Source: Paludibacteraceae bacterium (GTDB taxonomy: Bacteria > Bacteroidota > Bacteroidia > Bacteroidales > Paludibacteraceae). Taken from it: a DNA stretch of 64,000 nt. The notes beneath the pieces are model-generated. The model saw nothing but the letters and a program-made list of their open reading frames with translations, ran no database searches and was not told the origin of the DNA. The position numbers and the translations under genes are program-made. Of the stretch, positions 7,692-16,293 are shown in pieces (position 1 is the stretch's first letter; each line of letters opens with the position of its first letter). The stretch spans positions 1 through 64,000 of the forward strand of contig JAFVTU010000003.1 in the NCBI GenBank assembly GCA_017503075.1, written 5' to 3'.

Positions 7692-7702
7692 AGTAGTTTA
7701 GC

Positions 7703-7740
7703 AGTAGAGTAGTGTTGTGTAGGGTGGTATAGGGTGGTAT
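7703..7740. repeat. GTAG-family array upstream of the outer-membrane barrel gene
   Basis: Three to four units ending TGGTATAGGGTGGTAT lie in the 5' leader of the barrel gene, ending about 12 bp before its probable ATC start. Confidence 0.85.
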
Positions 7741-7774
7741 CTCTAGCCTTTAACCTCTAACCTTTAACCTAAAC

Positions 7775-8335
7775 TTACACGGTCATAATCTCTTTCTCCT
7801 TTGCTGCGTAGATTTCGTCGATGCGCTTCACGTATTTGTCGTGAAGTTTTTGTGCATCGTTCTCCGCATCTTTCTCAGCGTCCTCTGGCAAACCTTCTTT
7901 GATTTGCTTTTTGAGTGTGTCAATGGCATCGCGGCGTGCGTTGCGTACGCTCACTTTTGCGTTCTCGGCTTCGCCTTTGCATTGCTTAGCGAGTTCTTTA
8001 CGGCGTTCCTCGGTCAATGGTGGTATCATGAGTCGGATGCACTCGCCATTGTTGTTTGGAGCCAAACCAATGCTGGAGTTGATCAATGCGCGCTCGATGT
8101 CGGAGAGCATTTTCTTCTCCCAAGGTTGGATTTGGATGGTGCGAGCGTCAGGGGTGGTGATAGTAGCCACATTGGATAGTGGCGACATTTGTCCGTAGTA
8201 TTCCACCTTGACTACATCCAAGATTCGTGCACTGGCTTTGCCTGCGCGGATGCGCGCCAAAGCGTCGTCGAGGTACATGACAGCAGATTCCATCAATTCC
8301 TCTGCGTCGTTCAAAATAACTTTAGGTTCGATCAT
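7775..8335 (-). CDS. frr: Ribosome recycling factor
   Basis: 186 residues, full length for the family. It splits post-termination ribosomes together with EF-G. Recognisable segments are RAGKASARILD near residue 32, VEYYGQMSPLSNVA near 46, PWEKKMLSDIERAL near 76 and RRKELAKQCKGEAENAKVSVRNARRDA near 110-135. It follows pyrH with an S23 gene and two repeat arrays between them. Its leader from 8341 is a GTAG-family array with an embedded mini-hairpin. Confidence 0.97.
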   Translation of the reverse strand: MIEPKVILNDAEELMESAVMYLDDALARIRAGKASARILDVVKVEYYGQMSPLSNVATITTPDARTIQIQPWEKKMLSDIERALINSSIGLAPNNNGECIRLMIPPLTEERRKELAKQCKGEAENAKVSVRNARRDAIDTLKKQIKEGLPEDAEKDAENDAQKLHDKYVKRIDEIYAAKEKEIMTV

Positions 8336-8342
8336 AATATAT

Positions 8343-8436
8343 TGGGTTGTATAGGGTTGTATAGGGTTGTTTAGTAGCGCTTCGCGCTGTGTAGGGTTGT
8401 ATAGGGTGGTTTAGTGGGGTGTAGGGTTGTACTTGG
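8343..8436. repeat. GTAG-family array, left arm of the S23 unit at 8.4 kb
   Basis: About eight units of 10-11 bp in the GGGTTGTATA form, interrupted at 8376-8388 by the perfect hairpin AGCGC-TTC-GCGCT. It supplies the last four codons and the stop of the S23 gene, and also forms the leader of frr. Its complement matches the array at 8816-8864, so the two are inverted repeats around the S23 gene. Confidence 0.9.
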
Positions 8437-8815
8437 GACCTTTGTTTTCTGATTGCTTGAGATTATCTATTAGGTTGTAAATCATAACAGAAGTTGTCTC
8501 GACCTGTTTTTTAGTTTCTGTGAATTCTTCCTCAGAAATATATTGAATATCCCATGCACGGTATAGTTGGCTAATAACTTCTTGGCAAGAGCCTCTTGCA
8601 ATATAAAGAAATTGTATAAATTCTTTGCTTCCACTTCTTCCGAATCCTTCTGCAATATTATCCATTATAGATCCTGCAGCGGCGCGAATTTGTTGTACAA
8701 AGCGATAATCTTTCTCAAAGTTATCATGGTAAGTGAGTTTGTATATAGCTTTACTGATAGTACGAGCATTTTGCCATATCCTCAAATCTTCTATTTTCGT
8801 AGCAAATCCAACCAT
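8411..8815 (-). CDS. Four-helix-bundle protein (23S rRNA IVS / S23 family), copy 1
   Basis: 134 residues, nearly all alpha-helical, with family hallmarks IEDLRIWQNAR near residue 7, VQQIRAAAGSIMDNIAEGFGR near 42 and FIQFLYIARGSCQEVISQL near 68. Homologs are encoded in 23S rRNA intervening sequences and are related to the Avd accessory protein of diversity-generating retroelements; their biochemical role is unclear. The ATGGTTGG start lies inside the right-hand array, and the C-terminal NPTPH and stop lie in the left-hand array. The core ends KGPKY. No rRNA is nearby. It separates pyrH from frr, which are normally adjacent. Copy 2 at 26134 is about two-thirds identical by eye. Confidence 0.88.
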   Translation of the reverse strand: MVGFATKIEDLRIWQNARTISKAIYKLTYHDNFEKDYRFVQQIRAAAGSIMDNIAEGFGRSGSKEFIQFLYIARGSCQEVISQLYRAWDIQYISEEEFTETKKQVETTSVMIYNLIDNLKQSENKGPKYNPTPH

Positions 8816-8864
8816 CCTATACCACTTCTATACTATCCTATACCATTCTATACCATTCTACACC
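8816..8864. repeat. GTAG-family array, right arm of the S23 unit at 8.4 kb
   Basis: Four to five units in the inverted orientation (CCTATACCATT, CTATACCATT, CTACACC). It is complementary in pattern to 8343-8436 and directly precedes the S23 start codon on the coding strand. Confidence 0.9.
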
Positions 8865-8877
8865 AAGCCTATGGCTT
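8865..8877. repeat. Mini-hairpin AAGCC-TAT-GGCTT at the pyrH stop
   Basis: Perfect 5-bp stem. The pyrH stop codon (TAG on the minus strand, 8869-8871) overlaps the stem-loop junction. Confidence 0.65.
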
Positions 8878-9573
8878 GACCAATGTTCCTATTTGTTGTC
8901 CGTTCATTACTTTCTCGAGGTTGCCTACAGTATCCATGTCAAAGACATAGATTGGCATGTTGTTCTCGCGGCACATGGTGATGGCAGTGAGGTCCATGAC
9001 CTTGAGCTTCATATCGAGAATCTCGTCGTAGGTAATCTGTGTGTATTTGGTAGCCGTAGGGTCTTTCTCTGGGTCAGCGGTATAGATGCCGTCCACGCGT
9101 GTACCCTTCATCATCACATCTGCTTTGAGCTCGATAGCGCGAAGCACGGAAGCAGTGTCGGTGGTGAAGTATGGGTTGCCAGTGCCACCAGCGATGATGA
9201 CAATATTGCCTTTGTTGAGTAGGCGAAGGGCTTTGTCTGTGCTATAAAGTTCGCCTACGGGCTCCATGCGCACGCTAGTAAGAACGCGTGCTCTCTGTCC
9301 GATAGCTTCGAGGGCAGAGCAAAGTGCGAGCGAGTTGATGACTGTGGCTAGCATGCCCATTTGATCGCCTTTGACGCGGTCAAAACCTTTTTGCGCTCCA
9401 CTAAGGCCACGGAAGATGTTACCTCCGCCAATGACGATAGCCACTTGCACACCTGTATTGGCGATAGTGCGAATTTGTTCTGCATAGTCAGCAAGACGCT
9501 GTGGGTCAATACCGTATTGCTGTGCGCCCATGAGGCTTTCGCCTGAAAGTTTTAGGAGTATTCGTTTGTACAT
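8869..9573 (-). CDS. pyrH: UMP kinase
   Basis: 234 residues of the amino-acid-kinase fold; phosphorylates UMP to UDP with ATP in pyrimidine nucleotide synthesis. KLSGESL at residues 8-14, VIGGGNIFRG near 47-56, TGNPYFTTDTAS near 131-142 and the late RENNMPIYVFDM segment are as expected. A -7 box (TACCTTTG, minus strand 9600-9607) lies just upstream of the ATG at 9573. Downstream genes S23, frr, barrel and rsgA follow on the same strand. Confidence 0.97.
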   Translation of the reverse strand: MYKRILLKLSGESLMGAQQYGIDPQRLADYAEQIRTIANTGVQVAIVIGGGNIFRGLSGAQKGFDRVKGDQMGMLATVINSLALCSALEAIGQRARVLTSVRMEPVGELYSTDKALRLLNKGNIVIIAGGTGNPYFTTDTASVLRAIELKADVMMKGTRVDGIYTADPEKDPTATKYTQITYDEILDMKLKVMDLTAITMCRENNMPIYVFDMDTVGNLEKVMNGQQIGTLVKP

Positions 9574-9599
9574 AAACCTTTCAATTTATTATTCGGTTG

Positions 9600-9607
9600 C
9601 AAAGGTA
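9600..9607 (-). promoter_or_regulatory. pyrH promoter -7 box
   Basis: TACCTTTG followed by GC on the minus strand, 27 bp upstream of the pyrH ATG. Confidence 0.75.
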
Positions 9608-9645
9608 GTATTTTTTTTGTAAATATGCAAATGATTATCTGCAAA

Positions 9646-10173
9646 TTATTCTTTATCTTCTTCTTTATACCAACTAGCGTACATTGCATAGTTGTGCGCA
9701 ATCTTACGATTGATCTCGTTGGTTTGCTCAGGATCAGCTTTCTTGATAAACTTAGCTGGTACGCCGCCCCATACTTCGTATGGGCCAATCTGCGTGTTTT
9801 TGAGTACCAAGGAGCCGGCTGCCACAATAGCACCTTCGCCAACTACCACGCCGTCAAGCAGGGTTGAGCCCATGCCAATGAGCGCATAGTCGTGGACATC
9901 GGCACCGTGGATGGTAACATTATGTCCAACAGACACATAGTCGCCAATAGTGATGGTAGATTTCTCGTAGAGTGTGTGCAGCACAGAGCCGTCTTGGATA
10001 TTCACATGGTTGCCAATCTTAATCCAATTGACATCGCCACGCAATACCGCATTAAACCAAATGGAGCAGCCGTCGCCGATGACGGTATCACCGACGATGG
10101 TTGCATTCTCTGCCAAAAAGCAGTCTTTGCCTATCTGAGGTGTAAAGCCTCTTACTGGAACAATTAGTGCCAT
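9646..10173 (-). CDS. Gamma-class carbonic anhydrase family protein (YrdA/PaaY-like)
   Basis: 175 residues forming a left-handed parallel beta helix of hexapeptide repeats (VGDTVIGDGCSIWFNAVLRGD). Zinc-ligand histidines are seen in VLHTLY, SVGHNVTIHG. Many members are zinc or iron metalloproteins whose carbonic anhydrase activity is unproven, so the physiological role stays open. The start is 2 bp downstream of the tpiA stop, so the two are almost certainly one operon. Confidence 0.9.
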   Translation of the reverse strand: MALIVPVRGFTPQIGKDCFLAENATIVGDTVIGDGCSIWFNAVLRGDVNWIKIGNHVNIQDGSVLHTLYEKSTITIGDYVSVGHNVTIHGADVHDYALIGMGSTLLDGVVVGEGAIVAAGSLVLKNTQIGPYEVWGGVPAKFIKKADPEQTNEINRKIAHNYAMYASWYKEEDKE

Positions 10174-10175
10174 GA

Positions 10176-10925
10176 TTATCGTGCTGCGATGATTGCGCAG
10201 AAGTCAGCGGCTTTGAGTGAAGCGCCACCGATAAGACCACCGTCCACGTCTGGGTTAGCAAAGAGCTCAGCAGCGTTCTTTGCGTTGCAGCTACCACCGT
10301 AGAGGATAGTGCAGTCGTCAGCTACTTGCTCGCCGTATTTCTCAGCTACGAGACCACGGATATAAGCGTGAATCTCTTGTGCTTGCTCAGGAGTAGCAGT
10401 AAGACCTGTACCGATAGCCCATACTGGCTCGTATGCCAATACGATTTTGCCAAAGTCCTCAGCGCTGAGGTGGAATACACTGCCTTCGAGTTGTGCTTTC
10501 ACCACTTCGTTTTGTTTGCCTGCTTCACGCTCCTCTTTTACCTCGCCGATGCAGAAGATAGGACGGAGGTTGTTAGCGAGCGCCAACTCCACTTTATCTT
10601 TCAATATCTCGTAGGTCTCGCCATAGTATGCACGACGCTCTGAGTGACCGAGGATGCAGTACTCAGCACCCGTAGAAGCCACCATAGCAGCGCTCACTTC
10701 GCCAGTGTATGCACCTTTCTCCTTGTCCGCGCAGTTTTCTGCAGCTACAGCGATTGGGCTATCCTTGAGGAGTTCAGCCACAGTAGCCAAGTGGATGAAA
10801 GGAGTGCCGATAACTACGGCGCATGATGGGTTAACAACTTGATTTTTCAACTCGGTAGCAAGAGCTACACCTTCTTGCAGGGTCATGTTCATTTTCCAGT
10901 TGCCTGCAACCATTTTTGTTCTCAT
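10176..10925 (-). CDS. tpiA: Triosephosphate isomerase
   Basis: 249 residues, full-length TIM barrel interconverting dihydroxyacetone phosphate and glyceraldehyde 3-phosphate. Substrate-binding GNWKMN at residues 9-14, catalytic His in ILGHSERR near 93-100, catalytic Glu in [11 protein letters not shown] near 167-177 and the phosphate loop YGGSCNAKN near 210. It sits after DUF1599 and BT_3928 genes, the usual Bacteroides order, suggesting one transcription unit. Confidence 0.98.
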   Translation of the reverse strand: MRTKMVAGNWKMNMTLQEGVALATELKNQVVNPSCAVVIGTPFIHLATVAELLKDSPIAVAAENCADKEKGAYTGEVSAAMVASTGAEYCILGHSERRAYYGETYEILKDKVELALANNLRPIFCIGEVKEEREAGKQNEVVKAQLEGSVFHLSAEDFGKIVLAYEPVWAIGTGLTATPEQAQEIHAYIRGLVAEKYGEQVADDCTILYGGSCNAKNAAELFANPDVDGGLIGGASLKAADFCAIIAAR

Positions 10926-11021
10926 AAGTTTGTTATAGTTAATATTTAATAGTTAATAATTAATATCTCTTGCCTCTAAACTGCAGCTCGCATCGCGAGC
11001 GTCCTCTAAACTACAATCGCA
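10926..11021. repeat. Two CCTCTAAACT-plus-hairpin units between BT_3928 and tpiA
   Basis: CCTCTAAACT occurs twice, each followed by a perfect hairpin: GCTCGC-ATC-GCGAGC (10986-11000) and AATCGC-ATTA-GCGATT (11015-11030). The second hairpin loop contains the stop codon of the BT_3928-family gene (11022-11024). TTAATA-rich sequence fills 10930-10965. Confidence 0.7.
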
Positions 11022-12251
11022 TTAGCGATTCCTTACATTATACTTGTCAATAACAGTGCCGTTTTGGAGGACTATCACGCCTGGGTTGGCGCGGACGATA
11101 GTCTTGAGTGTGACAGGGTCGCATGTGCAGATATAGTCAGCTAAACTTGGATGTTCCAGACTGAAAGCAATGATTTGATCGGTAGAAGATCCAGTAAGGA
11201 TGTAAAATGGTATGGCGTCAGCGATAGTAGGAATCTCTTCTATTCGTGTGGTGTCGCATAGGGTAGAGTCGCTAGCAGTGGTATCTACTACGATAGGTTC
11301 GACAGTAGCGGTCATTTGTAGTTGCTGCAGCATTGCCTCTATTTTGTCCATTTGCGATTTATCTGCTTTAGCTAAGTCATACATGATGACGAGTGTGATA
11401 GGTACTTCGCTTTCTAGGATATCCCATGTGAGGTCATCGCCATCAGCGTTGATAATCTCAAAATCGTGGATAGGTGGTTCGTATCCCTTCTTGATGAGTT
11501 TGGATTCTTGACGCACGAATGTCCAAGTGGAATCTCCTTTAGGGTAATTGTCAAGGGTGAATGTTTGCTCCACACCGTCTTTGGCATACACAAAAGATAT
11601 GTCATATTGATCATGTTCGGCATCTTCGGGAAACTCCATCAGTGTAGGTATGTGATTGCCAATCTTGTATGGACGGAAGTCTTTGATGGGCAAGTTGTGG
11701 TGTGTCCATGCCATGAATGATAGTGCGCTGGCGATAGTGGTGGATGCGATTACCAATTCCATCCATCCACGCCAAAGTGGATGGGTACTCTTGCGCAATG
11801 CTACCAATAGAATGGCTAGCGAGATGAGTACGAGGTTCTTCCAGAACGTTTGCCAGTTGGTAAGTACTATGGCATCTCCAAAGCAACCGCAGTCACTTAC
11901 GGGGTTGTTGAGGGCGATGTAGAGTGTTAGTGGGGTCATCACCATATAGAAGAGCAGTGTGATCCATGCTGTCCAACGGCTACGGACATTCAGCAGCATA
12001 CATACACCGAGTAGTAGCTCTAGTACAATCAGCGTCCATGCTGCAACCTCTGCCATAGGTAGAAGATCAGTGAAGAATCCTCCGAAGGCCTTAAGGTAGT
12101 CCTCAATTTTGTAAACTGTACCTAGTGGGTCGATAGCTTTGACGGCTCCAGAAAAGATGAATACAAGTCCTAAGAGGGTGCGGCAGATAGCTGCTAATAC
12201 AGATACCAGCGTCCGGCGTCTGGCATCCATTTTTTTGTTATTTCGTTTCAT
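11022..12251 (-). CDS. BT_3928-family DoxX/MauE-like membrane protein
   Basis: 409 residues. The N-terminal part is a four-helix DoxX/MauE-like membrane domain (FIFSGAVKAIDPLGT near residue 32, NNPVSDCGCFGDA near 115), plus a fifth helix near 165-185. A soluble C-terminal part of about 220 residues has a thioredoxin-like CTCDP segment near 378. MauE-type proteins are linked to disulfide or electron-transfer maturation; the exact role of the BT_3928 family is unknown. The start overlaps the stop of the DUF1599 gene by 14 bp, implying translational coupling. Confidence 0.85.
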   Translation of the reverse strand: MKRNNKKMDARRRTLVSVLAAICRTLLGLVFIFSGAVKAIDPLGTVYKIEDYLKAFGGFFTDLLPMAEVAAWTLIVLELLLGVCMLLNVRSRWTAWITLLFYMVMTPLTLYIALNNPVSDCGCFGDAIVLTNWQTFWKNLVLISLAILLVALRKSTHPLWRGWMELVIASTTIASALSFMAWTHHNLPIKDFRPYKIGNHIPTLMEFPEDAEHDQYDISFVYAKDGVEQTFTLDNYPKGDSTWTFVRQESKLIKKGYEPPIHDFEIINADGDDLTWDILESEVPITLVIMYDLAKADKSQMDKIEAMLQQLQMTATVEPIVVDTTASDSTLCDTTRIEEIPTIADAIPFYILTGSSTDQIIAFSLEHPSLADYICTCDPVTLKTIVRANPGVIVLQNGTVIDKYNVRNR

Positions 12252-12783
12252 TTTCCATTACTTTGATTAGGTAAAACACAGCATAATTAAGCATGTCGAA
12301 ATAGTTGCCATCTGCGCCTTCGGAGATGAGCGTCTGATTGTCATTAGCGGTGATGGACTTGTTGCGATTGATCTTGGTGAGTATGATGTCTGTCAAACTA
12401 GATGCAAACATATCTCTCCATGCCTCTCCATAGTCATGATTTTTCTTGAGCATCAGTGCTTTTGCTTCCGCCATATAGTGGTCGTAGAGTTCAATAGCAC
12501 GCTCAGCGGTCATGTCCACCGAGTCTGCAAAGCCTTCGTGCAACTGTATCAATCCGATGATGCTATAGTTTACGATAGCCATCATTTCACCCTCAATGCT
12601 TTCGCCTACCATATTGACGCCTGTTTGCTCAATTTCGCGAACGCGTTTAGCCTTGATAAATAACTGATCGTTAACGGTTTGCGGACGCATGATGCGCCAA
12701 CTAGGACCATAGTCCTTCATTTTTAGTTCATAGATGCGGCGGCACTTGCTCGCCACTGCATCAAATTGCTTAGGAGTGTTCAT
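12238..12783 (-). CDS. DUF1599 protein (nucleotide-modification associated domain), internally duplicated
   Basis: 181 residues with two copies of the same motif: KMKDYGPSWRIMRP near residue 22 and KKNHDYGEAWRDM near 115, each followed by a helix rich in IK.KR/NRNK. DUF1599 domains have been linked to modified-nucleotide metabolism in phages; in Bacteroidota this gene precedes BT_3928 and tpiA. The ATG at 12783 shares its A with the TAA stop of the upstream protease gene, so translation may be coupled to that secreted protease. Confidence 0.85.
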   Translation of the reverse strand: MNTPKQFDAVASKCRRIYELKMKDYGPSWRIMRPQTVNDQLFIKAKRVREIEQTGVNMVGESIEGEMMAIVNYSIIGLIQLHEGFADSVDMTAERAIELYDHYMAEAKALMLKKNHDYGEAWRDMFASSLTDIILTKINRNKSITANDNQTLISEGADGNYFDMLNYAVFYLIKVMENETK

Positions 12784-15700
12784 TATTGTTGGTGGATATA
12801 AATCTTGTTGGTTGTATTGCCTATGCGTTGGATATATACGCCGCTGGTAGGTACGATAAACGGACGACTGTCACTGGATGGTTTGCTGTCGATTAATCGC
12901 CCCATGATGTCGTATAGTTCTACGATTTGTGAAGTGCTTATATCCTCTACATTGGTAGAGTTGGTACCAATCTCGAATTGCGCCTCTATTGCGTCGCCAA
13001 TGTAATACTTTTTGTCTTCATTCATAGGACGAATCCATAGTGTATATGTGCCATCTGCTAAATTGGGTACCGATGCAGTCTTAAAATAAATGATACCATT
13101 TGCAGCTTCATCCCCATTGGCATTTATTACTTTTATATGGAAGTTAGGTGCTTCGCTCTCAAATGAGAAGTTTACCGTATTGCCTTCGGTTGTCACATGG
13201 AGGTTGTAGATGGAGTAATCCACTGTATTAGCGGAATTGATGGTGAAAGTCTCTTCTACCGCTTCGCCGGCGTAATATTTTAGTGCTTCATCTACTGGGC
13301 GAATCCACAAGGTGTATGTGCCATCTGCCAGATCAGTTACAGATATTGTCTTGGCATCAATGATATTATTTACAATTTCTTGGCCATTGCTATCAATTAC
13401 TTTCACCTGGAAATGGGGGGCTTTGCTCTCCCATGAGGATGTGACTGTACTGCCTTTGGTTGTCACACTGAGATTATAGATGGAATAATCCACTATAGTA
13501 AATGTAGCCTCGACTGGATCAGCTAGATAATACTGTTGTGCTTCATCTACTGGGCGAATCCACAATGTGTATGTACCATCTTTCATGTCGTTAAGTTGCG
13601 CTTGTTTGAAGCCGATGAAGGTGTTTACTATACTTGTGCTATCTTGTTTGGTAATCTTTACATGGAAGTATGATGCTTCACTCTCAAACTCAAAGTACAA
13701 CTTATTGCCAAAAATATTGACTTGTAGATTCTTAATGGAGTAATCAATATCCTCTTTATCTGTGCTGTAAACATATCCTTTGATCTCTGGTGTATTGCCG
13801 TTGTAATTTTGTACTGGACCATATATTATCACTTCATCGCCCAATGCAATCTCATTACCGGTAGTGAAGTCAGTATTCTCTTTCCAACGGGTGTTGTAGC
13901 AATAGAATTGGTTGTTGGTCGTACCATCATCAGAGATGTCAAAGCGTGCAGTCTTATATTGCACAATCTGTTCGGGCGTGTTACGCATAGTAGAGATGAT
14001 TCCGCTGACGAAGTAGGACATTGCAGTTTCGTTGGTGTGACTTAATGCTTGCGTCATTGTTAGTGCGCGAGAGGCAGGGATGGTGCTTGCCAATTCCCAA
14101 GTTATATAGTCTTGGTAAAGGAAATACTGGCTATTTCCTTTGTCATAAGCAAACCATTCTGGGGTAAGTGTTAGACTCTCATCATATACTTTGCCATTTA
14201 CCTCTAGGTGATATTCCAAATTGACCTGACCATCGCCTGCGTCTGTGATGGTGAGATGAGCATTATCAATGTAATGATAATCGTAATCTTGGTAATATCC
14301 TACCATATAATCCCCTTTCGTATTAATGGTACCTACTGCGCCGCTATTTAAGGTGTCTAATACATAGGTTCCAATGACAGACGTGGTACTGCTACTATTT
14401 ATTTCCAATCGTATTAGCACCTCATCATCCAACTCGCTATCTGTCCAGAAGTAACTGGAATACAAGTCCACTTTCCATGTGTTGTTGGTAGAGTTTAGCA
14501 CATAGGATATATCTGCATGGGTGATAGGAGCCAATGGTGTATTATTTGATCCTCCGCCAGAGCCAGAACCTTCTCCGAAGGTGATACTGTTGCCGTCAAT
14601 GGTAAAGGGGAATCGCATAATACCTTCTCCTTTTACCAAGATGGGATGCTGTTTATCGTTCTCATCAGAGAAACCTACCTCTAGTTTATACTCGCCATCG
14701 GGTAGGGAGGATGGTATGGGGTATGAAATAGTTATAGGATCTGTATAGTAATGACCTGTAGGCAATTCAAAACTTCCTATAGGCTGAATAGTAGTCAAAA
14801 TATCGTTGGAGTCATAGATATAGTAGCAAATAATACCTTCGGCAGTAGCCATACCTGAGCTAGTAAATCGCTCTAAGCTAAATGCTATGTTAGCATTTCG
14901 TCCGACCCTGTCTGCGCTTGTGCGAACGATCTTGCTCACCGTTACCAATGGTTGTGCCGTACCGCCTTGGTCTGGTTGGATGCCAGTATATATATCCACT
15001 TCTTCGGTAAATGCCATGTCGCTAGCACTACCACCCGTACCTTGTTGCTCAGGATCCAGGGCAGAGAGGGCGAAGTAGCCGTTTGCTCCGCCATACCATC
15101 CCCAGTTGATATGCAGGTATCCATCGCTTTGCATGCCATCGCATACGAAGGCGTGTCCCTCGTCGTTTTTGGTTCTACCGCTGACAAATACGGGATGTCC
15201 TTGCTCTAAGTCAGAGATAATAGCGGTCATGACTTCTTCTTCTCGCATATAGTCTTTGGGCAGGGTGCGTATGCCGGCGTCGTAACCAAAATATGTGGCC
15301 ATTTGTGACAGAGTATATGCAGAATTGGCTCCGCTACCTTCTGGGTCATAATCCATCTCAGCTACTATACCCACATGATGCATTAGTGTTGCCACAGCAT
15401 TTGCTTGGGTGGTATTGTAGTTGTTGTAATAATATGGCAGCATATTATTCCAGTCATAGGTGGTTGCTGAGAAGTTGGCACTAGATGTCAGTTGGTGAGT
15501 CTCGGAGGTGTACGAATGGCTACCAGTACCTTTGGTGGGATGCTTATGTACATACATGATTTGACTGATGGCTGTTGCCACGCATCCAGTCACACATCGT
15601 TCGCCATTCACCGTAGGGCATAGGTTGTTGTATGGTTCGCCTTGTCCCCATTCTACATTGCCTAGGATAGGTGTGATGGTAGGATAGCTTGTCTGCACGG

Positions 15701-16118
15701 CAGCTCGCTTCAGTGCTGGCTTACCGGGCTGCTTATTAGCATTGTAGCGCGCCAATTCGTCGGCATACATTTGCAGCCAAAATTGCATGTTGGTGGGTAT
15801 ATTTGTCTCATCAAAATGACCATCGTCGCTATATCCTAATATGGTGCGTCCCTCATCCTCTGCGGATACCATCACGAACCCATCGTCAGTGCCGCTATTG
15901 AAGATGAACAGCGCTGGGGTAGTCTGATCAATCTGATTTTGGGTAAAAGCTAAAGTGACTTTGCTGGCAGCTGCTACGCGTTTGGCAGAACCAATAGTAG
16001 CTACGCGCTGACTGATGAATTGGCTAGCAATAGTTGATGCTTCCTCTTGGGTGCGAGCTTGCAATAGACTGCTTGCAGTCCATAGCAACGCTATGGCAAT
16101 TAAGATAATCTTCTTCAT
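12783..16118 (-). CDS. Secreted C10 cysteine protease (streptopain family) with Spi-like prodomain and T9SS-type tail
   Basis: 1111 residues from the ATG at 16118; the upstream extension to 16202 would run into the promoter box at 16161-16168. Signal peptide 1-20 is followed by a Spi/propeptide region (about 22-130) and the peptidase C10 domain, with nucleophile Cys179 in VTGCVATAISQIM, His322 in EGHAFVCDG and Trp-rich NWGWYGG at 338-344. About 400 residues of beta domains follow. Near the end there are three copies of an ~85-residue repeat (YSIYNL...DGTYTLWIRPVDE...YY). The tail VELYDIMGRLID...GVYIQRIG resembles a type A T9SS sorting domain. It may mature or process neighbouring exported proteins (inference). 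Confidence 0.88.
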   Translation of the reverse strand: MKKIILIAIALLWTASSLLQARTQEEASTIASQFISQRVATIGSAKRVAAASKVTLAFTQNQIDQTTPALFIFNSGTDDGFVMVSAEDEGRTILGYSDDGHFDETNIPTNMQFWLQMYADELARYNANKQPGKPALKRAAVQTSYPTITPILGNVEWGQGEPYNNLCPTVNGERCVTGCVATAISQIMYVHKHPTKGTGSHSYTSETHQLTSSANFSATTYDWNNMLPYYYNNYNTTQANAVATLMHHVGIVAEMDYDPEGSGANSAYTLSQMATYFGYDAGIRTLPKDYMREEEVMTAIISDLEQGHPVFVSGRTKNDEGHAFVCDGMQSDGYLHINWGWYGGANGYFALSALDPEQQGTGGSASDMAFTEEVDIYTGIQPDQGGTAQPLVTVSKIVRTSADRVGRNANIAFSLERFTSSGMATAEGIICYYIYDSNDILTTIQPIGSFELPTGHYYTDPITISYPIPSSLPDGEYKLEVGFSDENDKQHPILVKGEGIMRFPFTIDGNSITFGEGSGSGGGSNNTPLAPITHADISYVLNSTNNTWKVDLYSSYFWTDSELDDEVLIRLEINSSSTTSVIGTYVLDTLNSGAVGTINTKGDYMVGYYQDYDYHYIDNAHLTITDAGDGQVNLEYHLEVNGKVYDESLTLTPEWFAYDKGNSQYFLYQDYITWELASTIPASRALTMTQALSHTNETAMSYFVSGIISTMRNTPEQIVQYKTARFDISDDGTTNNQFYCYNTRWKENTDFTTGNEIALGDEVIIYGPVQNYNGNTPEIKGYVYSTDKEDIDYSIKNLQVNIFGNKLYFEFESEASYFHVKITKQDSTSIVNTFIGFKQAQLNDMKDGTYTLWIRPVDEAQQYYLADPVEATFTIVDYSIYNLSVTTKGSTVTSSWESKAPHFQVKVIDSNGQEIVNNIIDAKTISVTDLADGTYTLWIRPVDEALKYYAGEAVEETFTINSANTVDYSIYNLHVTTEGNTVNFSFESEAPNFHIKVINANGDEAANGIIYFKTASVPNLADGTYTLWIRPMNEDKKYYIGDAIEAQFEIGTNSTNVEDISTSQIVELYDIMGRLIDSKPSSDSRPFIVPTSGVYIQRIGNTTNKIYIHQQ

Positions 16119-16160
16119 ACCTAATTCCTCCAATATTAATGCGATTGTATATTTAGCCCG

Positions 16161-16168
16161 CAAAGGTA
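16161..16168 (-). promoter_or_regulatory. C10 protease promoter -7 box
   Basis: TACCTTTG followed by GCGG on the minus strand, about 43 bp upstream of the ATG at 16118. Supports that start. Confidence 0.75.
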
Positions 16169-16202
16169 CTAAAAAAAAAGCATATATGCAATAGTGATAC
16201 AA

Positions 16203-16242
16203 AAAAAATCGCTCCCCAATCTCTTTGGAGAGCGATTTTTCT
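16203..16242 (-). terminator. Terminator after amidase 1
   Basis: AATCGCTCTCC stem with GGGGAGCGATT, followed by a long T tract on the minus strand. It lies 55 bp after the stop at 16294. A very similar hairpin (47372-47403) follows amidase 3, so the terminator was duplicated with the gene. Confidence 0.85.
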
Positions 16243-16293
16243 TATCATCGCCTATCGCCTATCGCCTATAGCCTATAGCGTTAGCGTCCTATA

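Noticed and set aside
8343..8870. 23S rRNA gene with an intervening sequence
   Set aside because: No rRNA sequence flanks either S23 gene; neighbours are pyrH, frr and exported-protein genes.
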